DNA of 64,000 bases from Agapanthus africanus (Eukaryota > Streptophyta > Magnoliopsida > Asparagales > Amaryllidaceae): the NCBI GenBank assembly GCA_030015575.1, contig JASDDO010000006.1:319286361-319350360 (forward strand), read 5' to 3'. Both the position numbers and the translations under genes were made by a program. Shown piece after piece: positions 47,841-59,108 of this stretch (the stretch's first letter is position 1; each line of letters opens with the position of its first letter). A model generated the notes under the pieces. The model was not told where the DNA came from. It saw nothing but the letters and a program-made list of their open reading frames with translations, and did no database searches.

Positions 47841-48360
47841 GACCACAGCTCCATTTATTGGAAACAGAGAAAGAGTTAGTGAACTCTTGGGATTGATACA
47901 TGCTGATGTATGAAGGTCCCCTGTCTACAGATGTCAAGACCGGTTCTTTGTACTTTATTACATTCACTGATGATCTCTTAAGATTCAGACATATGTTCCT
48001 GTTGAAACATAAGTCCGAAACTTTTGAGATAATCACAGAATATAAGTTAGAAGTAGAGAACCAAAAACGGGTATAAGTATTATGTCCTTTGATGAGATCA
48101 AGGAGGAGAATACTTGAGCACGGAATTCCTGGACTATTCTAAAAGAGAATGAGATTCTCTATCAGTATTACTCCTCCGTATACACCACAGCACGTCGGTG
48201 TATCTGGGCAGAGCAATGACACCCTATGTGATATGGTGTGCTCTATGATAAGTACTACTGAGTTGCCTATTTTCTTTTGGGGTTATGTACTTGAGAAGTT
48301 GCATACCTATTGAATATGGTTCCAACCAAATCAGTCGACTACCATTTCATATGTGATATG
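47841..48360 (+). pseudogene. Fossil copia integrase
   Basis: Translated pieces match the copia integrase at 12.1-12.6 kb: an FITFTDD block near 47960, LLKHKSETFE near 48000 and a TPPYTPQHVGVSGQS block near 48175. Broken at several places. Confidence 0.75.
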
Positions 48361-49400
48361 GAATGGGAAGAGCCCATATCTTAAGTAAGTTAAGATTTGG
48401 GGTTGTCCGGCCTATGTCTAAAAGAAAAATCCGGACAAGTTCGAGGCAAAGTCAGTTCTGTGGAAGTTTGTCAGATATCCCAAGCATTCGCAAGGGAATA
48501 TCTTCTACCAAATCGAGGAACAAAAGATATTTTGTTTCTCAGCATGCCACCTTTGTGAAAGGGAATTTCTTGTGAAGAAATTATTGTTCATGAGGTAGAA
48601 CTGGAAAGAGTTCCAGCTATACAAACTGCAGCTGATGATTTGGTAGAACCAAAGGATTCAATAGTTTCTAACGAACCTCAGCCTCTCCGCCGATCTAGTA
48701 GGGTTCCTCACCCATCTGAGAGATACTTCGGTTTTCTCTATGACAGTGGGAGCGAGGATTGCATCATGAGATGATGACCTAACTAGTTTCGAGCTGGCCA
48801 TCAGGAGTGGGGACTCTGTGAGAATGGCTGGATGCTTAGCGATCTTACATGGAATCCTTATACACTAACAAAGTATGGACTTTGGTTGCTTTATCTGAAG
48901 GGTTAAATCCCCATCAGGAGCAAGTATATCTTGAGAATATTACTTGATGTACATGGAAAAGTTGAGACTTTCAAAGCTATGCTTAAATCCATCCAGATCC
49001 TACTTGCCACTGCTACATACTATGACTATGATATCTGGTGGTTGGGTGTCATGACTGCTTTTCTAAATGATGATTTGGAAGATAGCGTCTATAAGTACAT
49101 AGCCAGAGGGCTTCGTAGACAGTGGGAGCAGCGGAAACATGTGCAAGATGTTTTATGTGATAAAGCAGGCATCGCGGAGTTGGAACGTCTGTTTTGATGT
49201 GGTAGTCAAAGAGTTTGACTTCATCAAAATGGTAGATGAACCTTGTATATACAAAAAGGTAGTAGAGAGTATGGTGGTGATCCTCGTAGAGTACGTGGAT
49301 GACATACTCTTGATAGGGAAGGAGTTTCCTATGCTACGCTCGGTCAATCTCCTCTTATCACAATGATTCTCCATATAGGATCAAGGTGATACCTCCTAAA
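48361..49400 (+). pseudogene. Fossil copia integrase tail and reverse transcriptase
   Basis: Shows a Q..RRSSRVPHPSERY linker near 48690, the RT pieces KQASRSWNVCFD and FDFIKMVDEPCIYKK near 49155-49255, and the catalytic block EYVDDILLIGKE near 49290. Close in sequence to the minus-strand copia at 11.1 kb. Several breaks. Confidence 0.85.
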
Positions 49401-49970
49401 TCCTGGGTTATGGATTTATGGGATAGATCTAATTGGATGTTAGGAATCTCGCTAGTTGTAGTGAGATGGTATCAAACGATCCTGGGGAGAATCACTGGAA
49501 AAGTTCTAAGGTGATAAGGACGACTGAATGTCAGTCGCAGGTATTGTCTTTACCCTCAGTGGAGGGACGGTATGTTGGAAGAGTTCCAAGCTAGATACCG
49601 TGACTTACTAGACGATTAAAGGCAAGTTACATCGTTACCAAGGATGCTACCAAAGAGGAAGTCTGGATATATATAAGTTCATGAGATGAACTTCGTTCCT
49701 ACTATTGGGTGATAATGGAGTTATGGCTTATGCCAAGGAACCCCCGCCCCATCAGAAATCCAGATATAATTCTTAGGCAGTATCACCTGATCATGGAGAT
49801 GGTTGATCTTCAGGGAGATCGAGGTTAGGAGAGTAGATACAAAGGACAACAGCGCGGATCCACTCACAAAGGCCTATTTCCCAGTAGAGACTTTTAGGGG
49901 ATGGTTGAGTATGAGATACTTCAACCACAGCTGATTGTTGGGTATGCGATACCACAACAGATGGCCTTAG
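49401..49970 (+). pseudogene. Fossil copia RNase H
   Basis: Ends with KDNSADPLTKA near 49845-49880, matching NNTADPLTKA of the other copia, and runs to the polypurine tract. Broken. Confidence 0.75.
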
Positions 49971-49984
49971 TGCAAGTGGGAGAT
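49971..49984 (+). other. Polypurine tract of the copia element
   Basis: TGCAAGTGGGAGAT directly before TGTTAG of the 3' LTR. Confidence 0.9.
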
Positions 49985-52175
49985 TGTTAGTTATATGTAT
50001 GCCCTAGAGACCATTACTGTACATACAATGTATATTGTAGTGGATGCTTGGACATATATAGGGAGGACTTTCTTGCTCGACATGATAGTATGCTATTTGG
50101 TTACTCTTTATCTTAACATGTACTCTGATTGTCTCTATGTCACATGTTGATAAAGCCCTTAGGATGAGTACTTGACTACCAGGACTATGATGCAGATCAT
50201 ACTAATGGAGACAGTGTAGTCGCCAAGTACATCCTTCTAATGTTCCTAGTCGTGGGAGTACCGAGACAGGGCATCGATACTCCAGAGTAGACTAGCGTAT
50301 GCGCTTCTTGACCCATATGATGGGCGATGGATGATCCCATATCCATTGGTGTTTGGCATCAGAGAAGGTATACGGGTGCTCCGTGGAGACTGGGTACACT
50401 GGACGGACTCGCCGAAAACTCCCAGATGGTATTATATTTCACGTCAGATGGCAGTTCTCTGGTGACACTGGTACAGGTTAGTCTGTAGACCCGAGATTGT
50501 CTTAGAGTTTTGTGTGATTCCCACTGTGCTTTGATTTCCATCATACCACATCCAAGAGGGCATGCAAAAAGGTGGCTTTTGGATACAGTCCCGAATCGCA
50601 TGGAGGCAATGAGCGATAGGAGGGGTTTCGTCTCTCCCGGTATAGGGAGTTAATGTTGTACTGTGTTCGATTTGCTACAACTAGAAATCCCTGGCCAGGG
50701 TTGCTGAGATTTACTGGTAAGTGTTATCAGTAGTTTTTCGAACTATTATGGACCTCATATCGACACGACTTATCAAGCTACTGGGGTCTGACGTTTACCA
50801 CCCCTAGGCGAGATATGCGAAATATCAGACGAAGAGACCGGACTGTACGGGAGTATTACTGATTGAATTCGCAGGAGAATGTACAGGCTTGCTTGTTGAT
50901 CTTCTGATCGCTCAATACCTGGGTGGCTGTTACGTTTAGCTGACCGTTTGCAGCTTGTGGGTGTTTGATATGATCAACACCTACTGCCGGCGTATTGACG
51001 ATTCTTTAGAGTCCTACACAGAGGTTTTTTGACTCAGGCAAAACGGAGTAGGAGCACATATATGATATGTGCGGGACCGAGAATAATACGTGTATGTGAT
51101 ACCGTATTAGATTCTCGCGATATGAGATATCGGCCGGGTATATGAGATATAGCCGTGTCATCGGATCAAGTGTTTATTCGATGAGCTGTTACAGATAATA
51201 TCAGTAGGTTATTTGTGAAATAGTCGGATTATCAGATCAAGTGTTGATTTTATAATTTAATGTATAATTATATATTTGATATATTAAATTACATTAACTA
51301 ATATAAGCTCACTTATTGATTCTTTTTCTCACTCGGGTAATACATTGATATATATGCGATATATGTTAATTGTATTATTTTATTTTGTTACAACAAATAT
51401 TATATATGTGATATATAATATTGTAACATGTTAGGTATATTAATGCAACATGATTAGTGGAGATTAAACATGATTAAGATTTGATTTGGGTTAATTTTTC
51501 TAGAAGCTTCTAGAAGCTTTTTGTTTTGTTTTTGCAAAAATATTTTGTAAAGATATTTTTGTATGATATTTGTTAACCCAACTTGACCATGGTTCATTCT
51601 CTACATGGGTTAAGTTATCATACTTAACCTATGGTTGCATTTCTAACCTCACCACAATTCATTATTCATCACAAAAGAAATAGTTCTTCTTCTTCCTTCT
51701 TCCTTTTTGGATGGAAAAGCTTACTAGCTTTTTCATTAGTGATGATTTTGAGTGAGAAATAGAAAACAAATGAGAGCTAAAATCCCACTTCATCATCCTA
51801 ATCTATCCTAGCCATTTAGATTAGGGTGTTCACTTCATTTGTGAGTGAGAGCTTGTGTTAAAGAAATTTCAAGGTAGATCATCTTTGTTATCGAAGATCG
51901 GAAGCAAGTTTGCATCATTCTCTTCGTGGAGCCTCTCTAGAGTCCGGGTACATGATGATCGCAGCGAAGGGGCCTCAATACGGAGCTTATAAAGCGAAGG
52001 ACCGGACTACAAAGGTTGTAATCCTAAACTCTTAGATGTTAAAGTGTTTAACATGCTTTGTTTCGTCTAATCTGTAGTTTAAAGATCTTGGTTAGGGTTG
52101 TTCGGCACGTCTAAATTTTAAATCGGCATGGTTGATGCCTTATAGACCCTTATGAGAGTGCCTAGTAACTCAACA
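49985..52175 (+). mobile_element. 3' LTR of the copia element
   Basis: 2191 bp, TGTTAGTTATATGTATGCCC to CTAGTAACTCAACA, followed by the GTTTA target duplication. Pairs with 35219-37417. Confidence 0.95.
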
Positions 52176-52180
52176 GTTTA

Positions 52181-52314
52181 TTTATGCCCGTGGATTGTAT
52201 ACAAGGGTCAATATTGAACCGCTTATAGGGAAACTTGGGGAATGTGATAGCTTAAGAAGAGGTTCAGATCCCTGTAACTTAAGGCTTTCGAATCCTATGA
52301 GCCGTTGGGGTCTC
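52181..52314. other. Hairpin-rich region, last short piece
   Basis: Resumes 35213 after the copia insertion: TGCCCGTGGATTGTATAC at 52185-52202, then a GCTTAAG/CTTAAGGC arm pair (about 52249-52285) of the type seen at 33124, 33433 and 34938. Confidence 0.7.
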
Positions 52315-53768
52315 TGTTCAGTTGATAAAACTGCACATTTGTATTACATTTTTCCTACCATTTTCAAATTAAAAATGGACTTTATTATGATATATTATTC
52401 ATATGAGGGTTTATGTGTAAAAACATTATTTTCCATGTGTTAATATATTTTAATTATCATTTGGTAGGAAAATGTATGCAAATAAATCTTTTGACCAAAT
52501 CCTAGTAGAACTAAGCCTACTAAATATTATTTGAGATTATTGTGCAGAATTTTCCAAGTTGTTATGCAGAATTTATCAAACAAATCAAGTTGTTGAAGAA
52601 AACTTACCAAATTAAGAAGCAAAACTTGGAGACCAAGTTTAGGAGCAACCGAGAGAAGATTTCTGAATTATGAAGGTGTCTAGGATTGCCATATGTCCCA
52701 AAGATAAAGCCCAAGAAATTTCATCAGGAGATCCCCACCATTGGCCGCGGAACCATGGCCAAACCCCCCTGTTGGCCGCGGATCCGCGGCAATATAGAGA
52801 GATCGTTTGGTAAAAATCTGGGGTATCAATCTTTGATGAATTTTACCAAGTTTCCAACTAAAAGATTCCGGCTTTGCATTATAAATGAGCACCGAGAGCC
52901 TCTTGGAAAAGTTATCAAGCCGACGAGATCATGAAGCCCCAGACGCTCATGCATCCAGGCTGATTATCAACTGTTCGTCTACCTCCTTAGGAAAGATCGA
53001 GAAGCAACTAGTTTGTAATCATTTTCTACGGAATAAAAGTGTAGATTGTTCAAGTTGATTAATAAAGGTAGTTATTTTATTTAATTATTTTTGCATTTTA
53101 CATTATGTTTTCCCTCTTTGTCTTTTCATCTTCTTCTCCCAACATGCGCGAGTAATTCTCCGCTTGTTAGGGTTCGTAGGATTAGGGTAGGCTAATGGAT
53201 GATGAAAATAACTAAACCCTTTTTAAGTCCTATAAAGTTTAGGAACTTTATCAAAAGAATCATTAACATCCTAATCGGGCGCGCTAGCAATTCTTTGCTA
53301 GTTCCGACCGCGATTAGAGATTAGATTAATGATTGTTTTGGTAAAGGCTAGATATGAACGGAGTTCCGTATCGAGATAAGGGTTAAGAGTGGGATTCCTT
53401 TTCCCTCCAGAAACCCTAATCTACACGCATCACCGTCGTTCTAGTTCTAAATCTATTAATGGATAAAAAGGGTAACTTTTAATTAATCGTCCATAACTAC
53501 TAAATCCTAACGAACCCTGCAAGCTCTCTTATTATATTAACTACATTTAAAAAATAATCTAGATCTATATTTTACATTCTTGCTTAACGTAGATCTAGAA
53601 AGCATTCCACAAAATTCTCTCTTCCTCCTCTCTTTTTCAACACATCTAAAGTAAGAATAGAAGGTTCCACGTTTCCCAGAGGACGACCCGTACTCATCTC
53701 GGTCTAGCTACACGCGGCACCGTTATTGATTGCGGTTATTCTACAAACACACTTTTTCGTGTCAATCA
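52315..53768 (+). mobile_element. LTR copy 1 of the 52.3-kb unit
   Basis: Starts TGTTCAGTTGATAAAAC and ends GTGTCAATCA. It contains CCGCGG palindromes (52745-52758 imperfect, 52776-52789 perfect) and two clean stems, ATAAAGTT/AACTTTAT (53232-53251) and CTAGCAA/TTGCTAG (53284-53301). Confidence 0.9.
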
Positions 53769-53770
53769 AA

Positions 53771-53788
53771 TGGCGCCGCTGCCGGGGA
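53771..53788 (+). other. Primer binding site, tRNA-Asp type
   Basis: TGGCGCCGCTGCCGGGGA, the site used by Athila/Tat elements and complementary to the 3' end of tRNA-Asp (one change from the common form). Confidence 0.85.
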
Positions 53789-54571
53789 TACGTGCGTAAT
53801 TTTTTATTATTACTATTTGTGTTGAATTCTTAGACGATTCATATCATTATTAAAACAAAACTGTAAATTGCATATTTAACGATTTGTGTGTGAATTTTGC
53901 GAGGGAATCTGGAGTCACGGACTTGAGGAAACAGGAGATCTAGGGTTTCACACTTCTCTGGTATCTTTCTTAACTCCTTCTCTCTCCTCTCAAATCCAAT
54001 AAAATCTATTTTCTACAGGATTCTTTGCAAAATTGCGCCGGTAAAAAATCTTTTTGCAAAAGTTTTGTGATTGGTTTTGCATATTTAATACGGACTTTAA
54101 TGGGCAAAGACCAAATCAAGATTAGGTGGGCATTTCATCACCCTTCCTAAGCCCCACAAATCACAAACTGAGCATATAGATCAACCCTTCATTAATTTAA
54201 AAAATATCTAGACCAGACTCTAAGGACTGTTGCGCTCAATAAGGACAGAAGAAGGTCGTGGGTAATCTATCGTTTATCCGCATTACTTTTGTAGTGCCTA
54301 GGCAAGTGTGACTAAGGCTAGTGGTTTTTAATTAGGCCCACGACGTGGTTCCTTCCCACTTACCTGGCACTTACCTGGCTACAAGGATAGTACGGAGGCG
54401 GTAGAGGATTGATCCTGCGGCTTGTCCTTTGGAAGTCTAGGAGCGGTCTAGTGACTGGACCTAAGTAACCATAGTTCTAGGGTTGTGCATTTTTGTGTGA
54501 TTTGTCTAAATCCGTCATTTTTCAAAACAAACCAATTATTTTCTCCCCTTCCCCCTTCTTCTCTTCTTATA
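53789..54571 (+). mobile_element. 5' leader of the 52.3-kb unit
   Basis: Non-coding, about 780 bp, almost identical to 59109-59891 of the second copy. Ends in a pyrimidine-rich tract just before the ATG of ORF1. Confidence 0.7.
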
Positions 54572-55209
54572 ATGGGTGACCTAAACAGAAGAACACTTGC
54601 CGAGCTTTGCTGTCCACAACCAGATATCTCTTGTTTTCGTAATCCCTTCGGTATACCGTCCGGCTCTTCCATGTCCTTAAGAGATCATATAGAACAAGCA
54701 GGAAGAAACATTTGGCCACCTCAGTCTAGATCTTATCAACCGTATCTTAATCCGACACCTGTTTCAGTTCATACCCAGAGTGAGGAAGCCCTAGACGAAT
54801 GTCCATTGCTGAGCACATAGCTAGGTCTAGAGGCCAAAGTTTCAACACGGACCAATATCAACCATCACCACCACTGTCCGGAGAAGAGTTTGATATGCGG
54901 TTTGTATATAGCCAACCAACCAACCCATATCAATATTCTTCTTATCATAATATCGATCCTACCCCTACCCAAGTTCCGCAACCATTCTGTTCCTATCAAT
55001 CTAATCCGACTTTTCCACCTACTCTAGACAGTTCTTCTAATCAGTCATTTGGGAGTTTTAATTATCCACAGGAATTTCAATCTTATACTGAAACCCCTTA
55101 TCAACCCAAGACTAGTCTGGTGCAGACATTAGAAAATTTTATGGAACTGACGAATCAAATTATGAAGGATTTGGGTAGTAAGACAGAACTGTACACCCTT
55201 CCTAATTAA
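54572..55209 (+). pseudogene. ORF1 region, Athila gag-like start
   Basis: Begins at ATG 54572 with MGDLNRRTLAEL, which resembles the NRRTLRELAAP-type start of Athila gag. The rest is rich in P, S, Q, Y and N (e.g. NPYQYSSYHNIDPTPTQVPQ) and ends with a helical LEQTLENFMEL-like segment, also found in Athila gag. The usual gag core (capsid helices and zinc knuckle) is not seen. The copy here is broken; the other copy at 59892-60530 shows the same layout. Role unknown; packaging by an autonomous partner is plausible but not shown. Confidence 0.65.
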
Positions 55210-55266
55210 ACCTCCCCATTCCAAACTGAAATCCACAACTCCAGTTTCATAGATTCATCAAGTACA

Positions 55267-56217
55267 ATGTCTGATAAGTTGTGTGACTTTGTAGTGTTTG
55301 ATTTACCCAACTGTGAAGGGTCCATTTCAAGTGAAACCATACCCAACCCTTGTGATCTCTACACCTCTACTCTTGAACCAAAACTGATTGAAAGACATAC
55401 TTTTGATGAGGTGATTGAGAATTTTAACCTTCACTTGAATGAGGTGATTGACATTGGGGATATATTAATTGATGAACCCGAAATTTTGGATGATTTTGTC
55501 CCACCAATTCATCAAATCCTTTCACTTCCTTGTGGTCATCATCTTGAGCCTTTAATTCTTCCCGAACCCCAAATATGTCTTGAAGTTGATGATAATGGTA
55601 TACCCGAAGATCAGACCGAAATACAGCCTCCATCTTCCACATCTGGTTCAGCAACACTCGACACACCAATTTGTTTACCCATTTCACCTTCTATTCTCTT
55701 CGGTTCTTCTTCTGTTCCTATAGTTTCAGTGAGTTTTGATAAATCACAATCCGTTAATTCAAGTTCAATAAAACCAGAAATTCAACGTGATTTAGATATT
55801 TTTGAAAATGAGGTAGATGAGTTTTTCGATTCCTCTACCTCAATGATTTTTGATAAATCAAGTAGAATAAACTCTGGCACAAAACTCTTTGACAGCAAAA
55901 TGTTCAATCACACCATCGATAAAAGTTTTGAAGAACTTTTTGCTGACGAACTTGAATTTTTAAACATTACGGATTTTGTGATTGATCAATCTCCACATCT
56001 AGAGGTTGAACCGTCACCATTCCTTCTTTCTAATCATTCACATTCATCCTCATTCATTCTTTTCTCTAATTTCAAACCCTTTCCAGACCACCTCTTATCC
56101 CTTCCCCATTTTTTCTTGACTCGATACAACACATTCTTCCACCAACCTATACGCTATACTGATAAAATACTTGAATGGTTGGTGTTAACTTTTGGTCTTT
56201 GTAAAGCCTTACTTTGA
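55267..56217 (+). CDS. ORF2, 316 residues, unknown, in Athila-like unit
   Basis: Open from ATG 55267 to stop 56217. I recognise no family. The protein is acidic and rich in S, F, D and E (e.g. RDLDIFENEVDEFFDSS), with a proline/serine-rich middle, a basic-poor C-terminal third and a hydrophobic end (ILEWLVLTFGLCKALL) that could be a membrane-anchor-like or helical segment. No polymerase, protease or integrase motif. It lies between the gag-like ORF1 and the 3' UTR, where Athila elements carry pol and sometimes an env-like frame; similarity to an env-like protein cannot be judged. It is not a host gene by position. Unclear whether it is expressed. Confidence 0.55.
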   Translation: MSDKLCDFVVFDLPNCEGSISSETIPNPCDLYTSTLEPKLIERHTFDEVIENFNLHLNEVIDIGDILIDEPEILDDFVPPIHQILSLPCGHHLEPLILPEPQICLEVDDNGIPEDQTEIQPPSSTSGSATLDTPICLPISPSILFGSSSVPIVSVSFDKSQSVNSSSIKPEIQRDLDIFENEVDEFFDSSTSMIFDKSSRINSGTKLFDSKMFNHTIDKSFEELFADELEFLNITDFVIDQSPHLEVEPSPFLLSNHSHSSSFILFSNFKPFPDHLLSLPHFFLTRYNTFFHQPIRYTDKILEWLVLTFGLCKALL

Positions 56218-57622
56218 CCAAATGACTCACCCCCTCTTAAAATGCTTCGTATTGTCTAACTCATGTTTGAGGGAGGGTATATTTTTGGCTCTTGAACATA
56301 ACTTTTGTCCTCAAATTGGTGAGCCAAAAATAAGTTTGGGGGAGGATTTTCACTTTCATATATTTTTTCCCCCATTAATAATTTCCTCCCAAGTCTACAG
56401 GTTTTTGTGCTTAATGGATGACATCAGTGAGGACACTGCTGTAAACAGGTTTGGGGGAGGTTTGTGCTTATTTACATATCAATTTGCATCATATTTTGCA
56501 TAAGCACAACATTTTAAAAAAAATTTAATTTTTTTTTTTTTTAACAAAAGAGTAGAAAGTGAAAAATTACATCCAAAAGATAGGAATAGTTTAAGAAAAC
56601 CAAGAAAATTAGAAGTTTCTTAAACGAACTAGTAATAAGTAGTTATGAGCTGTTGTCCCAAGGGTTAGTAAGATGAAGGAAGTCACTAATCTGAGGATAA
56701 AAATAAGTCTGAAAAATAGTTTCTATTCTGCAAGCCAAACATTTGAATGTTGATACCCTACTATATGCACTTACACACGTCTTGAAACTCGGGATAGTAG
56801 AGGATACCTTGAAATGCTCTTGTCTAAAAGCCAAAGTATGAAGGAAATGAAAAAAATAAATTAAGAAAATATAAAAAGGGTGAAAAGAAAAAAAAATGAA
56901 CACTGGTTTTGTTATCACCAAGGCAGCAATAAAAAAATATAGCGAGGGTGCCTCTTCACCTAGTGCCCTAAGGCCAACTGGTCTGGGAGTCACTGCTAAG
57001 CCTTAGGTGGTGCAAGACGAGGAAAATACTATCACCTAATCAGCAAGCACACGAGTAATCGGTCTGTTAGTACCTCAAGAAGTATTAACGGTCGCATGAA
57101 AATGTGTGAGCGAATCTTAATATTCATCAAATTAAAAAGTACTAAGGTAGATGGACAAGAGTATGATAACTTGAATTGAATTCTCCGAGTGTAGGGATGT
57201 TCTTTACACACACGTGGGGTTATATGATCAATATTTGGATGAAAGGTAGGAATGAAGAATAAAGACGATGTTTTATTGAGGGATGATGTGATTTCTAACA
57301 TTTTTTCATGACTATTAAGATAAGGCTCATGATAACTGAAAAGCTAGTATAGTTGGAAACTCTTTTTTTCAAAGCCTTTCTTTTATGGTTCTTATCTTTA
57401 TATGTAAATTTCACCATCTTTTTTTTGTTATTGGATTTTGGGGGTGTAATCCGCTGAAAACCCTCAGGAGACAACACTCCTCCTACTAGGGACACCTAGA
57501 GGTTTAACGGCTTGTTGCACGTGCTCAGTGCAATCGTGTCTGCCTACGAAAGTGTGCTTAGTTTTCTCCTTTCTTTTTCTCCTCTTAAATAAACTGGTTT
57601 GCTCGAGACGATCAAAGATAAG
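56218..57622 (+). mobile_element. 3' UTR of the 52.3-kb unit
   Basis: Non-coding. Matches, inverted, the 3' UTR of the Athila-like element at 42344-43790, including GTTTGGGGGAGGTTTGTGCT near 56449 and GAAAACCCTCAGGAGACAAC near 57456. Poly-T run near 56530. Confidence 0.85.
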
Positions 57623-57634
57623 TTTGGGGGTATT
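57623..57634 (+). other. Polypurine tract of the 52.3-kb unit
   Basis: TTTGGGGGTATT directly before TGTTCAG, identical to the tract at 42332-42343 on the other strand. Confidence 0.87.
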
Positions 57635-59088
57635 TGTTCAGTTGATAAAACTGCACATTTGTATTACATTTTTCCTACCATTTTCATATTAAAAATGGAC
57701 TTTATTATGATATATTATTCATATGAGGGTTTATGTGTAAAAACATTATTTTCCATGTGTTAATATATTTTAATTATCATTTGGTAGGAAAATGTATGCA
57801 AATAAATCTTTTGACCAAATCCTAATAGAACTAAGCCTACTAAATATTATTTGAGATTATTGTGCAGAATTTTCCAAGTTGTTATGCAGAATTTATCAAA
57901 CAAATCAAGTTGTTGAAGAAAACTTGCCAAATTAAGAAGCAAAACTTGGAGACCAAGTCTGGGAGCAACCGAGAGAAGATTTCTGAATTATGAAGGTGCC
58001 TAGGATTGCCATATGTCCCAAAGATAAAGCCCAAGAAATTTCATCAGGAGATCCCCACCATTGGCCGCGGAACCGTGGCCAAACCCCCCTGTTGGCCGCG
58101 GATCCGCGGCAATATAGAGAGATCGTTTGGTAAAAATTTGGGGTATCAATCTTTGATGAATTTTACCAAGTTTCCAACTAAAAGATTCTGGCTTTGCATT
58201 ATAAAAGAGCACCGAGAGCCTCTTGGAAAAGTTATCAAGCCGACGAGATCACGAAGCCCAAGACGCTCACGCATTCAGGCTGATCATCAACTGTTCGTCT
58301 ACCTCCTTACGAAAGATCGAGAAGCAACTAGTTTGTAATCATTTTCTACGGAATAAAAGTGTAGATTGTTCAAGTTGATTAATAAAGGTAGTTATTTTAT
58401 TTAATTCTTTTTGCATTTTACATTATGTTTTCCCTCTTTGTCTTTTCATCTTCTTCTCCCAACATGCACGAGTAATTCTCCGCTTGTTAGGGTTCGTAGG
58501 ATTAGGGTAGGCTAATGGATGATGAAAATAACTAAACCCTTTTTAAGTCCTATAAAGTTTAGGAACTTTATCAAAAGAATCATTAACATCCTAATCGGGC
58601 GCGCTAGCAATTCTTTGCTAGTTCCGACCGCGATTAGAGATTAGATTAATGATTGTTTTGGTAAAGGCTAGATATGAACGGAGTTCCGTGTCGAGATAAG
58701 GGTTAAGAGTGGGATTCCTTTTCCCTCCAGAAACCCTAATCTACACGCATCACCGTCGTTCTAGTTCTAAATCTATTAATGGATAAAAAGGGTAACTTTT
58801 AATTAATCGTCCATAACTACTAAATCCTAACGAACCCTACAAGCCCTCTTATTATATTAACTACATTTTTAAAATAATCTAGATCTATATTTTACATTCT
58901 TGCTTAACGTAGATCTAGAAAGCATTCCACAAAATTCTCTCTTCCTCCTCTCTTTTTCAACACATCTAAAGTAAGAATAGAAGGTTCCACGTTTCCCAGA
59001 GGACGACCCGTACTCATCTCGGTCTAGCTACACGCGGCACCGTTATTGATTGCGGTTATTCTACAAACACACTTTTTCGTGTCAATCA
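57635..59088 (+). mobile_element. LTR copy 2 of the 52.3-kb unit
   Basis: Same ends and length as 52315-53768, with the palindrome pair near 58065 and at 58096-58109. It is followed not by a target duplication but by a primer site and internal sequence. Confidence 0.9.
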
Positions 59089-59090
59089 AA

Positions 59091-59108
59091 TGGCGCCGTT
59101 GCTGGGGA
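59091..59108 (+). other. Second primer binding site
   Basis: TGGCGCCGTTGCTGGGGA, tRNA-Asp type, 2 bp after the second LTR. Shows that the second LTR also acts as a 5' LTR of a further internal copy. Confidence 0.8.

Larger units (their letters stand above)
35219..52175 (+). mobile_element. Copia (Angela-like) element with nested gypsy, TSD GTTTA
   Basis: LTRs at 35219-37417 and 49985-52175, target duplication GTTTA at 35214-35218 and 52176-52180, tRNA-Met primer site and GTGCAAGTGGGAGAT polypurine tract all point to one plus-strand copia insertion. Its body is split by an Athila-like gypsy at 40540-47167. Pol is broken at many places (certainly more than ten). LTRs differ by about 3% by eye, older than the nested gypsy. 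It lies in the hairpin-rich region, which resumes at 52181. Confidence 0.95.

Noticed and set aside
54448-54672. Minus-strand frame opposite ORF1 (also 59768-59992)
   Set aside because: Shadow of the gag-like ORF1 on the other strand; appears in both copies only because the DNA is duplicated.
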